Shown: positions 1-8,499 of the stretch, one piece after another | Position numbering within the stretch: the first letter of the stretch is position 1 | Layout: each line of letters begins with the position of its first letter | Assembly: GCF_000383855.1 (NCBI RefSeq) | Contig: NZ_KB912877.1 | Location: 4,153,226-4,217,225, forward strand | Origin: Methylobacter marinus A45 | Lineage (GTDB): Bacteria > Pseudomonadota > Gammaproteobacteria > Methylococcales > Methylomonadaceae | Reading direction: 5' to 3' | DNA: 64,000 nt | Made by a program: the position numbers and the translations under genes | Notes under the pieces: model-generated | Seen by the model: only the letters and a program-made list of their open reading frames with translations | Told to the model about the DNA's origin: nothing | Databases searched by the model: none

Positions 1-476
1 GCCATGCCGCCGGTGATGCTGCCGTCGCCGATGATGGCCACCATTTGCTTGTCCTCGCCTTTCAGCTCGGAGGCGATGGCCATCCCTAAGGCGGCACTGA
101 TCGAGGTGCTGGAATGGCCGACGCCGAAGGCGTCGTACTCGCTCTCGGCGCGGCTCGGGAAGGCCGACACGCCGCCCTTGGTGCGGATGGTCGGCATGGC
201 TTCCTTGCGGCCGGTCAGGATTTTGTGCGGATAGGCCTGATGGCCGACATCCCAGATCAGCTGATCGGCCGGTGTATCGAAGACATAATGCAGAGCGATG
301 GTCAGCTCGACCGTGCCGAGCCCGGCGGCGAAGTGGCCGCCGGAAATGCTGACCGTGTGGGTCAGGTACTCGCGCAGTTCCTTGGCCAAGGGCTTTAATT
401 GGTCTTTGGCAAGCTTGCGGACGTCGGCCGGCGTATTGATGTCTTTAAGCAGGGGATATTGATTTAATGTATGCAT
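1..476 (-). CDS. dxs: 1-deoxy-D-xylulose-5-phosphate synthase, copy 1 (5' part, runs off window)
   Basis: Thiamine-diphosphate enzyme that condenses pyruvate and glyceraldehyde 3-phosphate to DXP, the first step of the MEP isoprenoid pathway. About 158 N-terminal residues are visible, including [18 protein letters not shown] and the diphosphate-binding [10 protein letters not shown]; the C-terminal three quarters lie outside the window. The ATG at 474-476 begins 1 nt after the copD stop, so this is the last visible gene of the minus-strand hopanoid operon. Bases 1-428 match 14411-14838 with four mismatches; the first 16 codons then differ completely from copy 2. The gene is visibly more GC-rich than its neighbours, as is copy 2. 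Identification is certain; whether the whole copy is intact cannot be seen. Confidence 0.95.
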   Translation of the reverse strand, partial: MHTLNQYPLLKDINTPADVRKLAKDQLKPLAKELREYLTHTVSISGGHFAAGLGTVELTIALHYVFDTPADQLIWDVGHQAYPHKILTGRKEAMPTIRTKGGVSAFPSRAESEYDAFGVGHSSTSISAALGMAIASELKGEDKQMVAIIGDGSITGGM

Positions 477-477
477 G

Positions 478-2142
478 TTAATAGAGAGGTTCGCGATAGA
501 ACATCAAAATGAGTCCGATCTGAAACAGGGCGGCAACGGAAACGAACCCGGCAATATCCTTGCCCGGTCTGTCCAGTTTTAATTCCAGCCAGCGTCCGCA
601 CGCCAGAACCAGTGAGAAAACGCCCATTAAAGTATGACCCACCTGGATAAGAAAAGCGCTTTTGGCCTGGAACCCGATATGCGAATGCGTCAGCAGCATG
701 AGCCCGCCGAAAGCGGCCAGCATGGGGAATACAAAAGGCAGTTTGCTATTGGGGTCATGGCTCATCCTGGCGCGTAATTCCATAACGCCCAGTACAAATA
801 CCAGCAAGGTCGCAATTCTGTGTTGCAATACTTCGCCGTTATTGAAGGTGCTGTCCCAAAATCCTATCGGACCCAACGGCCAGGATTCGGCGTCGCTGCG
901 GAAAAACAGGAAGACGCCCAAGGCGACGAAACCGAAAGGCCAGTATTTGGCCAGCGGCAGGTATTTATCGAACATTGAAAAAGCGGAGGGCAAGCGCTTT
1001 ATATAGGAAAGCATTGCCACGAAGCTCATCACGGTCAGGAATATGCCTGAAATATTATGATTGTAGTCAGACCATGCCGTTGCCGCTTCCGAGGGGATCT
1101 GGCCTACGATGGCGACACGGCCCGCTTCACCGGCCAGTAAGGCTTCGTGACTCGGCGAGCTGGTGCGGGGAATGCGTGGCGCGAAGGTATCCAGGACTTC
1201 CTGCCAGGTAGCCGTCAGATTAGGAATGTCGATAGCCGGCGGCTGTGAAGCGAGACTGGCGGCTGTGAATAACAGAACGACCAGAACCAGGGATTCCGCT
1301 TCAATATAATAGGGCACCCGATTGTTTAGAGCATAGTTATCGCCGGAAGCACCGAATTGCTGGACGGCGCTTCTGTTCAGCCAGGCAAAGCCCAGGGCGA
1401 GCGACAACAGTATGATTTTGACCAATAGCAGATTGCCGTAGCCGGTGCCGATAAAACCGTTCCAGGTGTCGATATACTGTAAGGCGATTGGCAGGCCGGT
1501 AATTAAAATCATCGCTACCGAGGCCATGCCGTACAAAGAAAAGCGTTTCAGCATGATAGGCCAGAGCTCGGCTGGAACCCGCATATTGCTGCGCAATAAC
1601 CAGATGTTGACCAATTGGAAAATGCCGCCTATCCAGGCGGCTGCGCCCAGTTGGTGGGCAACGGTCAGCGCCATCAGCGGGACCTGATTGTCAAAGCGCC
1701 CGGCAGCATGCACGAGCCAGGCGCCGGAAATGATCATCGGTACCGCTATATAGCCCGTCGTCATCCAGTGCTGGCGGGAAAAAGGGTTCTTGCTCAGGTA
1801 CAGGTAGGCGTAGCCGGCCACCAACAGCGTTAATACCATGCGAATCAGGCCGCCGGTAAATTGCGTGGTGTCAGCGAATTCAGGAAACGGCCATCTCCCC
1901 AGTATGGCGGCCATCAGCCAGATTTTAAGAACGATCTTGAAAAGCTGAATCAGTGCCAGGGCAAAACCGCCTTTATATAAAAGGGCGATGGTTTTTTCCA
2001 ATAACGCGTCGGTATATCCGGCATGACTATACCAAGGGCGTAAAACAAAAAGTCCCCAGAATAAACTGCCTATCGCTAATGAGTAACAAATCAGATCGAC
2101 TCCGCCAACCAGGGAGTCGAGAAAGTCAGCTATGGCTTCCAT
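478..2142 (-). CDS. copD: CopD-family copper resistance/uptake membrane protein
   Basis: Polytopic inner-membrane protein of 554 residues with many hydrophobic segments spread along its length. The stretch around residues 135-300 (with [13 protein letters not shown] and nearby conserved His/Trp) resembles the CopD domain; the C-terminal half adds a further set of membrane helices, as in longer CopD/YcnJ proteins. CopD partners periplasmic CopC in copper import or tolerance. The ATG follows the copC stop by 2 nt and its stop is 1 nt from the dxs start, so it is surely co-transcribed with hopanoid genes. The copper role is family knowledge; whether it imports or exports copper here is unknown. 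Confidence 0.85.
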   Translation of the reverse strand: MEAIADFLDSLVGGVDLICYSLAIGSLFWGLFVLRPWYSHAGYTDALLEKTIALLYKGGFALALIQLFKIVLKIWLMAAILGRWPFPEFADTTQFTGGLIRMVLTLLVAGYAYLYLSKNPFSRQHWMTTGYIAVPMIISGAWLVHAAGRFDNQVPLMALTVAHQLGAAAWIGGIFQLVNIWLLRSNMRVPAELWPIMLKRFSLYGMASVAMILITGLPIALQYIDTWNGFIGTGYGNLLLVKIILLSLALGFAWLNRSAVQQFGASGDNYALNNRVPYYIEAESLVLVVLLFTAASLASQPPAIDIPNLTATWQEVLDTFAPRIPRTSSPSHEALLAGEAGRVAIVGQIPSEAATAWSDYNHNISGIFLTVMSFVAMLSYIKRLPSAFSMFDKYLPLAKYWPFGFVALGVFLFFRSDAESWPLGPIGFWDSTFNNGEVLQHRIATLLVFVLGVMELRARMSHDPNSKLPFVFPMLAAFGGLMLLTHSHIGFQAKSAFLIQVGHTLMGVFSLVLACGRWLELKLDRPGKDIAGFVSVAALFQIGLILMFYREPLY

Positions 2143-2144
2143 TA

Positions 2145-2555
2145 TTACAACCTATCAAGATTTGGCGATTGTTCCTGCCCTGCTTGATCTTCTCCTTCCG
2201 TGGAGTCGACAACAAAGTGAATGACGTCTTCAGTCAAATGGCCGTCGGCCGCAAAGATTTTAAATCTGAGGGCATAGTCGCCGGGGGCTAGTGGCGGGAT
2301 TTCCACCACGATGCGGCCGTTCTGCTGACCTTTTGTCGCCTTTAATAATTCATGCCGATCACCTTTGCTCACCAGAAAGATCTGGGACAATCCGAGCTCA
2401 ACCTGGGAATTGAATGTCAGTTCGACTTTTTCCGCGCGGTTGGCGTGAATGGGCGCGATTTGTAAGGAATTATCCATTACCACGGCATGAGCGGAAACTG
2501 TTTCTAGCTGCAACAGGCTCAGTGTTAACAGGCTTAATTGGAATAATCTTTTCAC
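2145..2555 (-). CDS. copC: CopC-domain periplasmic copper-binding protein
   Basis: Small exported protein of 136 residues. A signal peptide (hydrophobic residues 5-18) is probably cleaved after VSA at residue 22, leaving His23 as the first mature residue; an N-terminal histidine is a known copper ligand of the CopC fold. The rest fits a CopC beta-sandwich: PPLAPGDYALRF and then ADGHLTEDVIHFVV, which supplies further Asp/His ligands. It probably chaperones copper to the CopD protein encoded 2 nt downstream. Its start lies 5 nt after the hpnO stop, so it sits inside the hopanoid operon. Family assignment is firm; the exact metal specificity is inferred. Confidence 0.88.
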   Translation of the reverse strand: MKRLFQLSLLTLSLLQLETVSAHAVVMDNSLQIAPIHANRAEKVELTFNSQVELGLSQIFLVSKGDRHELLKATKGQQNGRIVVEIPPLAPGDYALRFKIFAADGHLTEDVIHFVVDSTEGEDQAGQEQSPNLDRL

Positions 2556-2560
2556 AGTCG

Positions 2561-3949
2561 TTATCCTTTTTTGTTTTTCATTGCATGGCTGGCCAGATTT
2601 TTGCCTAAATCCCAGATAGACCCAGGTATCTGGTGGGTGTCGGCGATGACCTTGTCAAAAGCCGTGACGATATGGTCGCGGTCTTTTTGGGTCAGGTTTA
2701 ACGGCGGTAGCAGCTTGACCACGTTCATGCCGTGTCCGGCCACTTGAGTCAGTATGTGGTGTTCCTTGAACAATGGAATGGTGATCATTTGGCAGAACAG
2801 GCCTTTGTTGGCCGCTTCCAGCATCGCCCAGGCGGCTTTCAGAGACAGGCTTTTGGGCGAATTGAATTCGATCGCGATCATCATGCCTTTGCCGCGCGCT
2901 TCTTTCAGGAATTCATATTTGCCGGCCATGGCGTTCAGGCTGTTGATAATGTCGGTGCCGACTTTGTTGCTGTTTTCGACCAGGTTTTCGGCTTCCATGA
3001 CATGCAGCGTGGCCAGGCCTGCCGCCATCGCCGCATTGTTTTTGGAGAAAGTCGAGCCGTGCACGACGGCTCTGTCCATGCGGTTAAATACGGTATCCAT
3101 GATTTTCGATGTCATCGCGACCGCGCCGACCGGAACGAAGCCGCCGGACAAGGCTTTTGCCATGCAGATCATGTCGGGCTTGACGTTCCAGTGATCGATC
3201 GCCCAGAACTTGCCGGTTCGTCCCAGGCCTGTCTGGACTTCATCGGCAACGAATAACGTGCCGTATTTTTTACACAGGCGCTCGACTTCAGGGAGGTAAT
3301 TATCGTCGGGAACATTAACGCCCTTGCCTTGAATGGGTTCGATGATAAAGGCGGCCACATCTTTATTGCTTAACGCTTTTTCCAGCGCCTCAAGATCATT
3401 GAAGGGGATGGCGCTGCAGCCGGGCAACAGCGGGCCGAAGCCCTCGCGGAAAATTTCTTCGCCGTTCAGCGATAACGAGCCCATGGTCAAGCCGTGGTAG
3501 CCGTGCTCGCAATAAACAATTTTTTCGCGTCGGGTGACATAGCGGGAAAATTTAATCGCGGCCTCGACCGATTCAGTGCCTGAGTTGCAGAAAAACATCT
3601 TGGTCAGGTTATCGGGCGTGGTCTTCAGAATTTCCCTGGCCAGCAAGCCGCTGAGAACGGAAACATCAAGCTGAACCAGGTTGGGCAGTTCCAGGGTCAG
3701 GGTTTCGGTCAAAGCCTTGACCACGGTTGGATGATTGCGGCCGATCGCAAAGACACCAAAACCGCTCAGTAAATCCAGGTACTCGGTGCCATCCTGGTCA
3801 TACAGGTATTGACCGACAGCTTTTTTGTAATGGCGATCATAACCGATAGTTTTTAAAACCCTGACCATTTGATTGTTCAGGTGCTGCTCGTGCAATTCAA
3901 ATTTATCGGTACTGTGTTGGGAAAACAGTTCGGCGATGCTAAAAGACAT
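2561..3949 (-). CDS. hpnO: Class III aminotransferase, probable HpnO (aminobacteriohopanetriol synthesis)
   Basis: PLP-dependent class III (ornithine/acetylornithine-like) aminotransferase, 462 residues. Visible are the cofactor-binding CNSGTESVEAA (121-131), EHGYHG (148-153), DEVQTGLGRTG with Asp236, and the Schiff-base Lys265 in MAKALSGG. In hopanoid loci the HpnO member converts a ribosyl/formyl-hopane intermediate to 35-aminobacteriohopanetriol; here the gene lies between hpnG and copC in the hopanoid operon, which supports that role. The ATG at 3947-3949 is chosen over an in-frame TTG 12 nt upstream because GAGG stands at a good distance before it. Substrate is inferred from context; a general acetylornithine-type aminotransferase is the alternative. 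Confidence 0.83.
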   Translation of the reverse strand: MSFSIAELFSQHSTDKFELHEQHLNNQMVRVLKTIGYDRHYKKAVGQYLYDQDGTEYLDLLSGFGVFAIGRNHPTVVKALTETLTLELPNLVQLDVSVLSGLLAREILKTTPDNLTKMFFCNSGTESVEAAIKFSRYVTRREKIVYCEHGYHGLTMGSLSLNGEEIFREGFGPLLPGCSAIPFNDLEALEKALSNKDVAAFIIEPIQGKGVNVPDDNYLPEVERLCKKYGTLFVADEVQTGLGRTGKFWAIDHWNVKPDMICMAKALSGGFVPVGAVAMTSKIMDTVFNRMDRAVVHGSTFSKNNAAMAAGLATLHVMEAENLVENSNKVGTDIINSLNAMAGKYEFLKEARGKGMMIAIEFNSPKSLSLKAAWAMLEAANKGLFCQMITIPLFKEHHILTQVAGHGMNVVKLLPPLNLTQKDRDHIVTAFDKVIADTHQIPGSIWDLGKNLASHAMKNKKG

Positions 3950-3966
3950 TAAGGACCTCAAAAAAT

Positions 3967-4206
3967 TTAAATTCTTTTGCTGTTTGTGTTCGGGTGAGTG
4001 CTAAAAGCAGGCAGTCGCATCAAAGAGCAAATAAGTGTGAAAATGATTACCATGAACGACAGTAACCGGCTCGCGGCCTCTATACCTGCCTGAGCGGCAG
4101 AAATTAAGCTAAGAAGGCTGCCCATAACGTCGTCTATCTTTGGCAGAGTGGCATGCGGAAAGGCAACAGCGCTGGAGATAGTGATTAAAGAGTCTGCGTT
4201 ATTCAT
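3967..4206 (-). CDS. Small predicted membrane protein in hopanoid operon, unknown
   Basis: Open frame of 79 residues not recognised as any family. It has one strongly hydrophobic segment at about residues 47-64 (FMVIIFTLICSLM), an alanine/serine-rich middle and a basic C-terminus, so it is probably a single-pass membrane protein. An ATG at 4204-4206 has AGGTAAAG upstream; an in-frame TTG at 4239 would overlap hpnG. It lies 22 nt after hpnG and 17 nt before hpnO in an operon where no other gap exceeds 22 nt, which is the best argument that it is real. Codon use gives no strong support and no function can be proposed. Confidence 0.45.
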   Translation of the reverse strand: MNNADSLITISSAVAFPHATLPKIDDVMGSLLSLISAAQAGIEAASRLLSFMVIIFTLICSLMRLPAFSTHPNTNSKRI

Positions 4207-4228
4207 GAAGGCTTTACCTAATTGTGCC

Positions 4229-4939
4229 TTAGTAACCAAAGCCGTTAATTATATCAAGCTGTTTGGCAACCAATTTTAATTTATTTTTGGCAGCGTTGAA
4301 ATGCAGTCCCAGCTTGATCAATCCGGGCAGTTCAAGGGGGTGCAATGTCAGAAATATCAATAGTTTGCCTATAACCACATCGCCTTGGTCATTAAGCGAG
4401 TGATCGATGGCTTTGGGCAGGTTCATGTTAACCGGGTCGACAATCGCACGGATTGCCAGGAAAGGAAGGGCGTGTTGCCTGGCGATCTTGGCGACGGCAA
4501 TGCTTTCCATATCCAGGGCAATGGCGCCGGTTTGGACATGGAGCTGTTTTTTGTCTTTGCTGGACGAGACAATGCGCGAACTTTCGGCCAGGCAGCCGGT
4601 ATGAACGGTAGTTTGTGCCGATAGAATATTTTTGGCGTGGTTGTGCCAGTCCGAGGCGATGTCAAACCGGACTTTATCCGCATCGATCAGTGAATCGGCC
4701 AGGGTAAGGTCTCCGGGTTTCAATGATGCGCCGAGGGCCGCGGCGCATCCCCAGCTGATCAGTCGGGTTACGCCTCTGGAGACTAACAGTTCAGCGGCGG
4801 TTTGTGCATATTCAGGGCCGGCGCCTGAATATGCAACCAGAACTTTGTCGGATATAAAAACACAGTGCCCTTTTTCAATGTTTTTTGATGTTAGGGTACC
4901 GAGTTCTTCCTCTAAGGCAACAACGATTCCGGTGATCAC
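4229..4939 (-). CDS. hpnG: HpnG, adenosylhopane nucleoside phosphorylase-like enzyme
   Basis: Member of the nucleoside phosphorylase (PNP/MTAN-like) superfamily, 236 residues. It begins ITGIVVALEEEL, carries SWGCAAALG, the PGDLTLAD strand and the ALDMESIAVAKIA segment that holds the active-site Met/Glu pair of this fold, then IVDPVNMNLP. HpnG removes adenine from adenosylhopane, giving (phospho)ribosylhopane, the second step of hopanoid side-chain extension after HpnH. It overlaps the shc stop by 4 nt, which implies translational coupling. The released adenine could be recycled by the apt gene at 12.4 kb. Assignment rests on fold motifs plus location. Confidence 0.88.
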   Translation of the reverse strand: MITGIVVALEEELGTLTSKNIEKGHCVFISDKVLVAYSGAGPEYAQTAAELLVSRGVTRLISWGCAAALGASLKPGDLTLADSLIDADKVRFDIASDWHNHAKNILSAQTTVHTGCLAESSRIVSSSKDKKQLHVQTGAIALDMESIAVAKIARQHALPFLAIRAIVDPVNMNLPKAIDHSLNDQGDVVIGKLLIFLTLHPLELPGLIKLGLHFNAAKNKLKLVAKQLDIINGFGY

Positions 4940-6891
4940 TGTTTGTTAAGCTCATTGCGGTATCTGGCAAGCGCCCATAACGGGAAAAACTTGTCGTAGC
5001 CGTGATATTTCAAATAGAAAACTTTTGGAAAGCCAGGGGCCGTGAAGCATTTGTCGTTCCAGACGCCATCAGCCTGCTGATTGCGCAGTAGAAAATCAAT
5101 GCCGGCTTTTACTTCGGAACAATGAGCCTCGCCGGCCGCCATTAGGGCCAAAAGCGCCCAAGCCGTCTGGAAGGCTGTGCTGAACCGGTATTTTCCGCTG
5201 TATTCAAGGTCGTGATAGCTGTAGTTGTCTTCGCCCCAGCCGCCGTCCTCACGCTGCACGCTTTTTAACCATTTCGCGGCTTTGGTGAACATGGGATCAT
5301 CTTTAGGCAGGTTAGTTTGCTCAAGTCCCAGCAGTACCGACCAGGTGCCATAGATATAATTGGTGCCCCAGCGTCCAAACCATGATCCGTCTTCTTCCTG
5401 TTCATCGCGCAAGTAGTTGATGGCGCGTTCGAGGGCCGGCAGATATTCGTCGTGATCCTTGGCTACACGCGCCATCAGCATGGCGCAGCGTGCGCTGACG
5501 TCAGCGGTAGGAGGGTCCAGCAAGGCCCCGTGATCGGCAAAAGGAATCTCATTCAGATAATAATAGGTGTTGTCGGCATCAAAAGCTCCGTAACCGCCAT
5601 TTTTAGACTGCATCCCGGCTATCCAGCCGGTAGCCCTGTGCACGGATTCGTCCATGTCGGGCAGATCCGATTCGGCCATTCCAAACGCGACTACCGCCGT
5701 ATCGTCAACATCAGGGTAATGCGGATTGGCAAATTGAAACGCCCAGCCGCCGCCTTTCAAATCGGGTCTTGAAACCCGCCAGTCGCCCGGCTCATCGGAT
5801 AATTGTTTGCTTTTCAGCCAGTCATAGGCTCGTTTCAGGCTTTCGCGATTGCCGGATTTGTCGGCTTCCACCAAGGCAAGGGCGGTAAGTCCGGTATCCC
5901 AAACCGGCGAAACACAGGGCTGACAATAGGCCTCGTGCTCGTGGATAACCAACAGTTTGTCGATGGCTCTACGCGCCGTCACGACCAGTTCATGGTCCTT
6001 GGGCATGCCCAGTAGCAGCATGGCTTCATAGGCGTTGACCATGGCGGGGAAAATGGCCCCGAGGCCGTCTTCGCCGTTCAAGCGCTCGATAAACCAGTCT
6101 TTGGCTTTTTCGATCGCAAGCGCATGCATTTTTTTAGGGATTAAAGGGCGCGTTTTACGGCCCAGTTTATCCAAGGCCAGAAAAAACTTGTTTAAAGGCG
6201 TGCTTTCCTGGAAATAATTTTGTTCTTCATCTGGATGGGTAATGAACAGTTCCAGTATATCGACTTTGTTAGGATTCTTGGCGGTCGCTTTCAACGTGCA
6301 TAGAATAAACAGCGGTACCATTACGGTTCTGGACCAGTACGAAACTTTATCCAGGTGGAAAGGAAACCAGTTCGGGAACAGCATGATCTCCACCGGGATA
6401 TAGGGCACACCGCGCCACGGCAATTGTTCGAAGGTCGCCAGGGCGATGCGGGTAAAAACGTTAGCCTTGGCGGCGCCCCCTTGACTCAGAATGAAGTTTC
6501 TCAGCTGCACCATGTGTGGCGCATGAATAGAATCGCCGGCCATTTTCAGGGCGTAATAGACTTTTACGCTGCAGCTGATATCGCCGGGGCCGCCTGTGAA
6601 TAGCGGGTAACTGCCATCCTTGGACTGACGTGATCTTAGGTAATTGGCTATTTTGGCCTGTAACAGTTCGTCGATCTCACCTAAATAATGCATCATCATG
6701 ATGTATTCAGCCGGAATCGTGCAGTCCGCTTCCAATTCGAATACCCAAAAGCCTTCTTCGTGTTGCAGGCTTAATAATTTTTCTTGAGCCTTGCTGATAG
6801 CCTTGTCGAGGTCCAATGCATGAGAATTAATAGCAGTCGATGAACTTTGTGCAGTGCTGATATTTATCGCTGTAATTGCTTCAGTAAACAT
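4936..6891 (-). CDS. shc: Squalene-hopene cyclase
   Basis: Cyclises squalene to hopene/hopanol, the committed step of hopanoid synthesis; a monotopic membrane enzyme of 651 residues, the usual length. The catalytic DXDD acid is D394-V-D396-D397 in HYPDVDDTAV. Several QW repeats are visible, such as QEEDGSWFGRWG, QREDGGWGEDN and QQADGVW. The substrate-channel region near residues 160-185 is well preserved. The ATG at 6889-6891 has AAGGA eight bases upstream. It lies 11 nt after the squalene synthase gene and overlaps hpnG by 4 nt. Also called hpnF. Certain. Confidence 0.98.
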   Translation of the reverse strand: MFTEAITAINISTAQSSSTAINSHALDLDKAISKAQEKLLSLQHEEGFWVFELEADCTIPAEYIMMMHYLGEIDELLQAKIANYLRSRQSKDGSYPLFTGGPGDISCSVKVYYALKMAGDSIHAPHMVQLRNFILSQGGAAKANVFTRIALATFEQLPWRGVPYIPVEIMLFPNWFPFHLDKVSYWSRTVMVPLFILCTLKATAKNPNKVDILELFITHPDEEQNYFQESTPLNKFFLALDKLGRKTRPLIPKKMHALAIEKAKDWFIERLNGEDGLGAIFPAMVNAYEAMLLLGMPKDHELVVTARRAIDKLLVIHEHEAYCQPCVSPVWDTGLTALALVEADKSGNRESLKRAYDWLKSKQLSDEPGDWRVSRPDLKGGGWAFQFANPHYPDVDDTAVVAFGMAESDLPDMDESVHRATGWIAGMQSKNGGYGAFDADNTYYYLNEIPFADHGALLDPPTADVSARCAMLMARVAKDHDEYLPALERAINYLRDEQEEDGSWFGRWGTNYIYGTWSVLLGLEQTNLPKDDPMFTKAAKWLKSVQREDGGWGEDNYSYHDLEYSGKYRFSTAFQTAWALLALMAAGEAHCSEVKAGIDFLLRNQQADGVWNDKCFTAPGFPKVFYLKYHGYDKFFPLWALARYRNELNKQ

Positions 6892-6902
6892 GGGGTGTGT
6901 CC

Positions 6903-8003
6903 TTAAAGATCTGACTTGGATTTTGAGGATGGCGTTGTATAGGTCCAGTCGGGTGTTTTGAGTTTTCGACCGGCTAAACTGAAAAACAGGGAAAGCATGC
7001 TATTGCTGCGTCCGGCTACCTTGGTGGCAAGAATGGTGGCTTTGACACTGTTGCGTGAAATTTTGACTTGGCTGGATTTGTTAAAATCCAGATTTTGTTT
7101 GATTTTTCGCAAGGTTAATACCGCCATGCCGAGTGCCCATAGGCAAAAGTTACGGATGCCGGTTTCATGCGCAGGAATTAATTGTGTATAGATCAGGGCG
7201 TTATGCAGGTGGTCATGAGCAATGCTGATCAGATGCTCAAGACCTTTCCTGAAATTTTCATCATTGGTTTCAGGCGTCAGGTTTTTAAGATCAAATCCGG
7301 TTTCGGTGAAAATATCCTGCGGCAGCCAGCAGACGCCGCGCTGCGCATCATCCCAGATATCTTTCAGAATGTTGGTCATTTGCAAACCTTGTCCAAAGGA
7401 AATCGACAAGATCAGGAGTTGCTCGCGATGTTGGGCAATTTCGGTCGAGTAATGACAGAAGAGTTTAGCCAGCATTTCACCTACACAGCCGGCAACGTAA
7501 TAGCAATATTTGTCCATATCGGCCAGTGTAGGCAATCCGCCCCGCAGGTCCATGGCCTGATAGATCGGCATGCCTTCAGCCATGGTTTCGACGCAGCAAG
7601 CCAGGGCTTCGATTTGAGCGGGGTCGAATTTGTGCGTGATTTCTATTACGCGCGGTAATACATGAATCAGAGTGTGTTCAGCCGGAATGGTCTGGTCCGA
7701 GAGCAATGGCGCTAGCTCGACGGCAAAGGGCTCGGAGTTGACGCCGGTTTTTACAACGTTGATAAATTCCGAGCAAAAATATTTCTTTTGCTCCGGTGAT
7801 AAGGAGACTTCGTCTTCTATGGTGTCGACGATGCGGCAGAGCAGGTAAGCATTGGCTACCGCACTATAAAGTTTCTCCGGCAGTTGGGGAATGGTTAGCG
7901 CAAATGTTCTGGATACACCCTCAAGCAGTAAGGCCTGAAATTCATCATCAGATAATTTGCTGAGTGATTTGGGGTTTTCCAGGGAAATTTGAGTTCCGTT
8001 CAT
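6903..8003 (-). CDS. sqs: Squalene synthase (farnesyl-diphosphate farnesyltransferase), single-enzyme type
   Basis: Joins two farnesyl diphosphates to squalene through presqualene diphosphate. The 366-residue protein has both Mg-binding aspartate clusters, DTIEDE (60-65) and DIWDD (215-219), the SRTFALTIPQLP start, and YCYYVAGCVGEMLAKLF (166-182). The last segment and GLQMTNILKDIWDD resemble eukaryotic-type squalene synthase more than bacterial HpnC/HpnD. No hpnC, hpnD or hpnE is in the window, so one enzyme probably does both half-reactions. The C-terminus is not clearly a membrane anchor. It is the promoter-proximal gene of the operon, with no obvious Shine-Dalgarno before its ATG. Phytoene synthase is less likely given the neighbour shc. 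Confidence 0.88.
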   Translation of the reverse strand: MNGTQISLENPKSLSKLSDDEFQALLLEGVSRTFALTIPQLPEKLYSAVANAYLLCRIVDTIEDEVSLSPEQKKYFCSEFINVVKTGVNSEPFAVELAPLLSDQTIPAEHTLIHVLPRVIEITHKFDPAQIEALACCVETMAEGMPIYQAMDLRGGLPTLADMDKYCYYVAGCVGEMLAKLFCHYSTEIAQHREQLLILSISFGQGLQMTNILKDIWDDAQRGVCWLPQDIFTETGFDLKNLTPETNDENFRKGLEHLISIAHDHLHNALIYTQLIPAHETGIRNFCLWALGMAVLTLRKIKQNLDFNKSSQVKISRNSVKATILATKVAGRSNSMLSLFFSLAGRKLKTPDWTYTTPSSKSKSDL

Positions 8004-8499
8004 GGTTGTTTTTATGTCTACTTACGGTTTTTAGTTTTAAGTGTAGTGCTGAAGGCAATGATAGACTGTTTGTTGGTATTTTGCAAAGCAATGTTGTTTT
8101 GTTGCCAATATGCCAGTTAAGAGAGATTTTTGAGGGGTTTATTGAGAATAAAAACAGGGGTTTAAGGTTGTCTGTTGTGTTGATGCAAATTAACTTGGCG
8201 ATATACTGCGTAAAGACGGACAGGCATAATTTATCGTAAAAACTGGAGTCGGTCATTAAAAGATAGTATTCTAGCGCCCCAATGGATAAGCGCTTGTATT
8301 ATTTGTGTTATATGGCAAAGCGAGTTAATTCGTTGATCTTAATGATGCTTAAGTAATGAAGTTGTATTTTCAGTGAATATTGTTTTGTTGTTGTTTTGTT
8401 GCAACGCGTTTATTATTCGTTTAAGAATGTGGTTTCAGGATGACCTGTAAAAAAAGGGGTTGTCGTCAGTTTATTGAAATATTTTTGGAGGGTTTACCC
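8004..8499. promoter_or_regulatory. Divergent control region between the two hopanoid operons
   Basis: This stretch separates the outward-reading sqs and hpnH genes and must hold both promoters. It is clearly AT-richer than the genes, with T-rich runs and repeated GTTGTTTTG units near 8382-8400. No confident -35/-10 pair or operator could be assigned by eye. A longer version of hpnH starting at 8440 would use part of the region, but the start at 8500 is preferred. Confidence 0.45.

Noticed and set aside
2754-3256. Long plus-strand frames opposite hpnO
   Set aside because: Antisense shadows of a complete aminotransferase gene.
7948-8256. 102-codon minus-strand frame at the sqs 5' end
   Set aside because: It overlaps sqs in another frame and covers the divergent promoter region; no family and no ribosome site.
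8382-8400. GTTGTTTTG short tandem units considered as CRISPR or operator repeats
   Set aside because: Too short and irregular, with no spacers; simple T/G-rich sequence. No CRISPR array was seen anywhere in the window.
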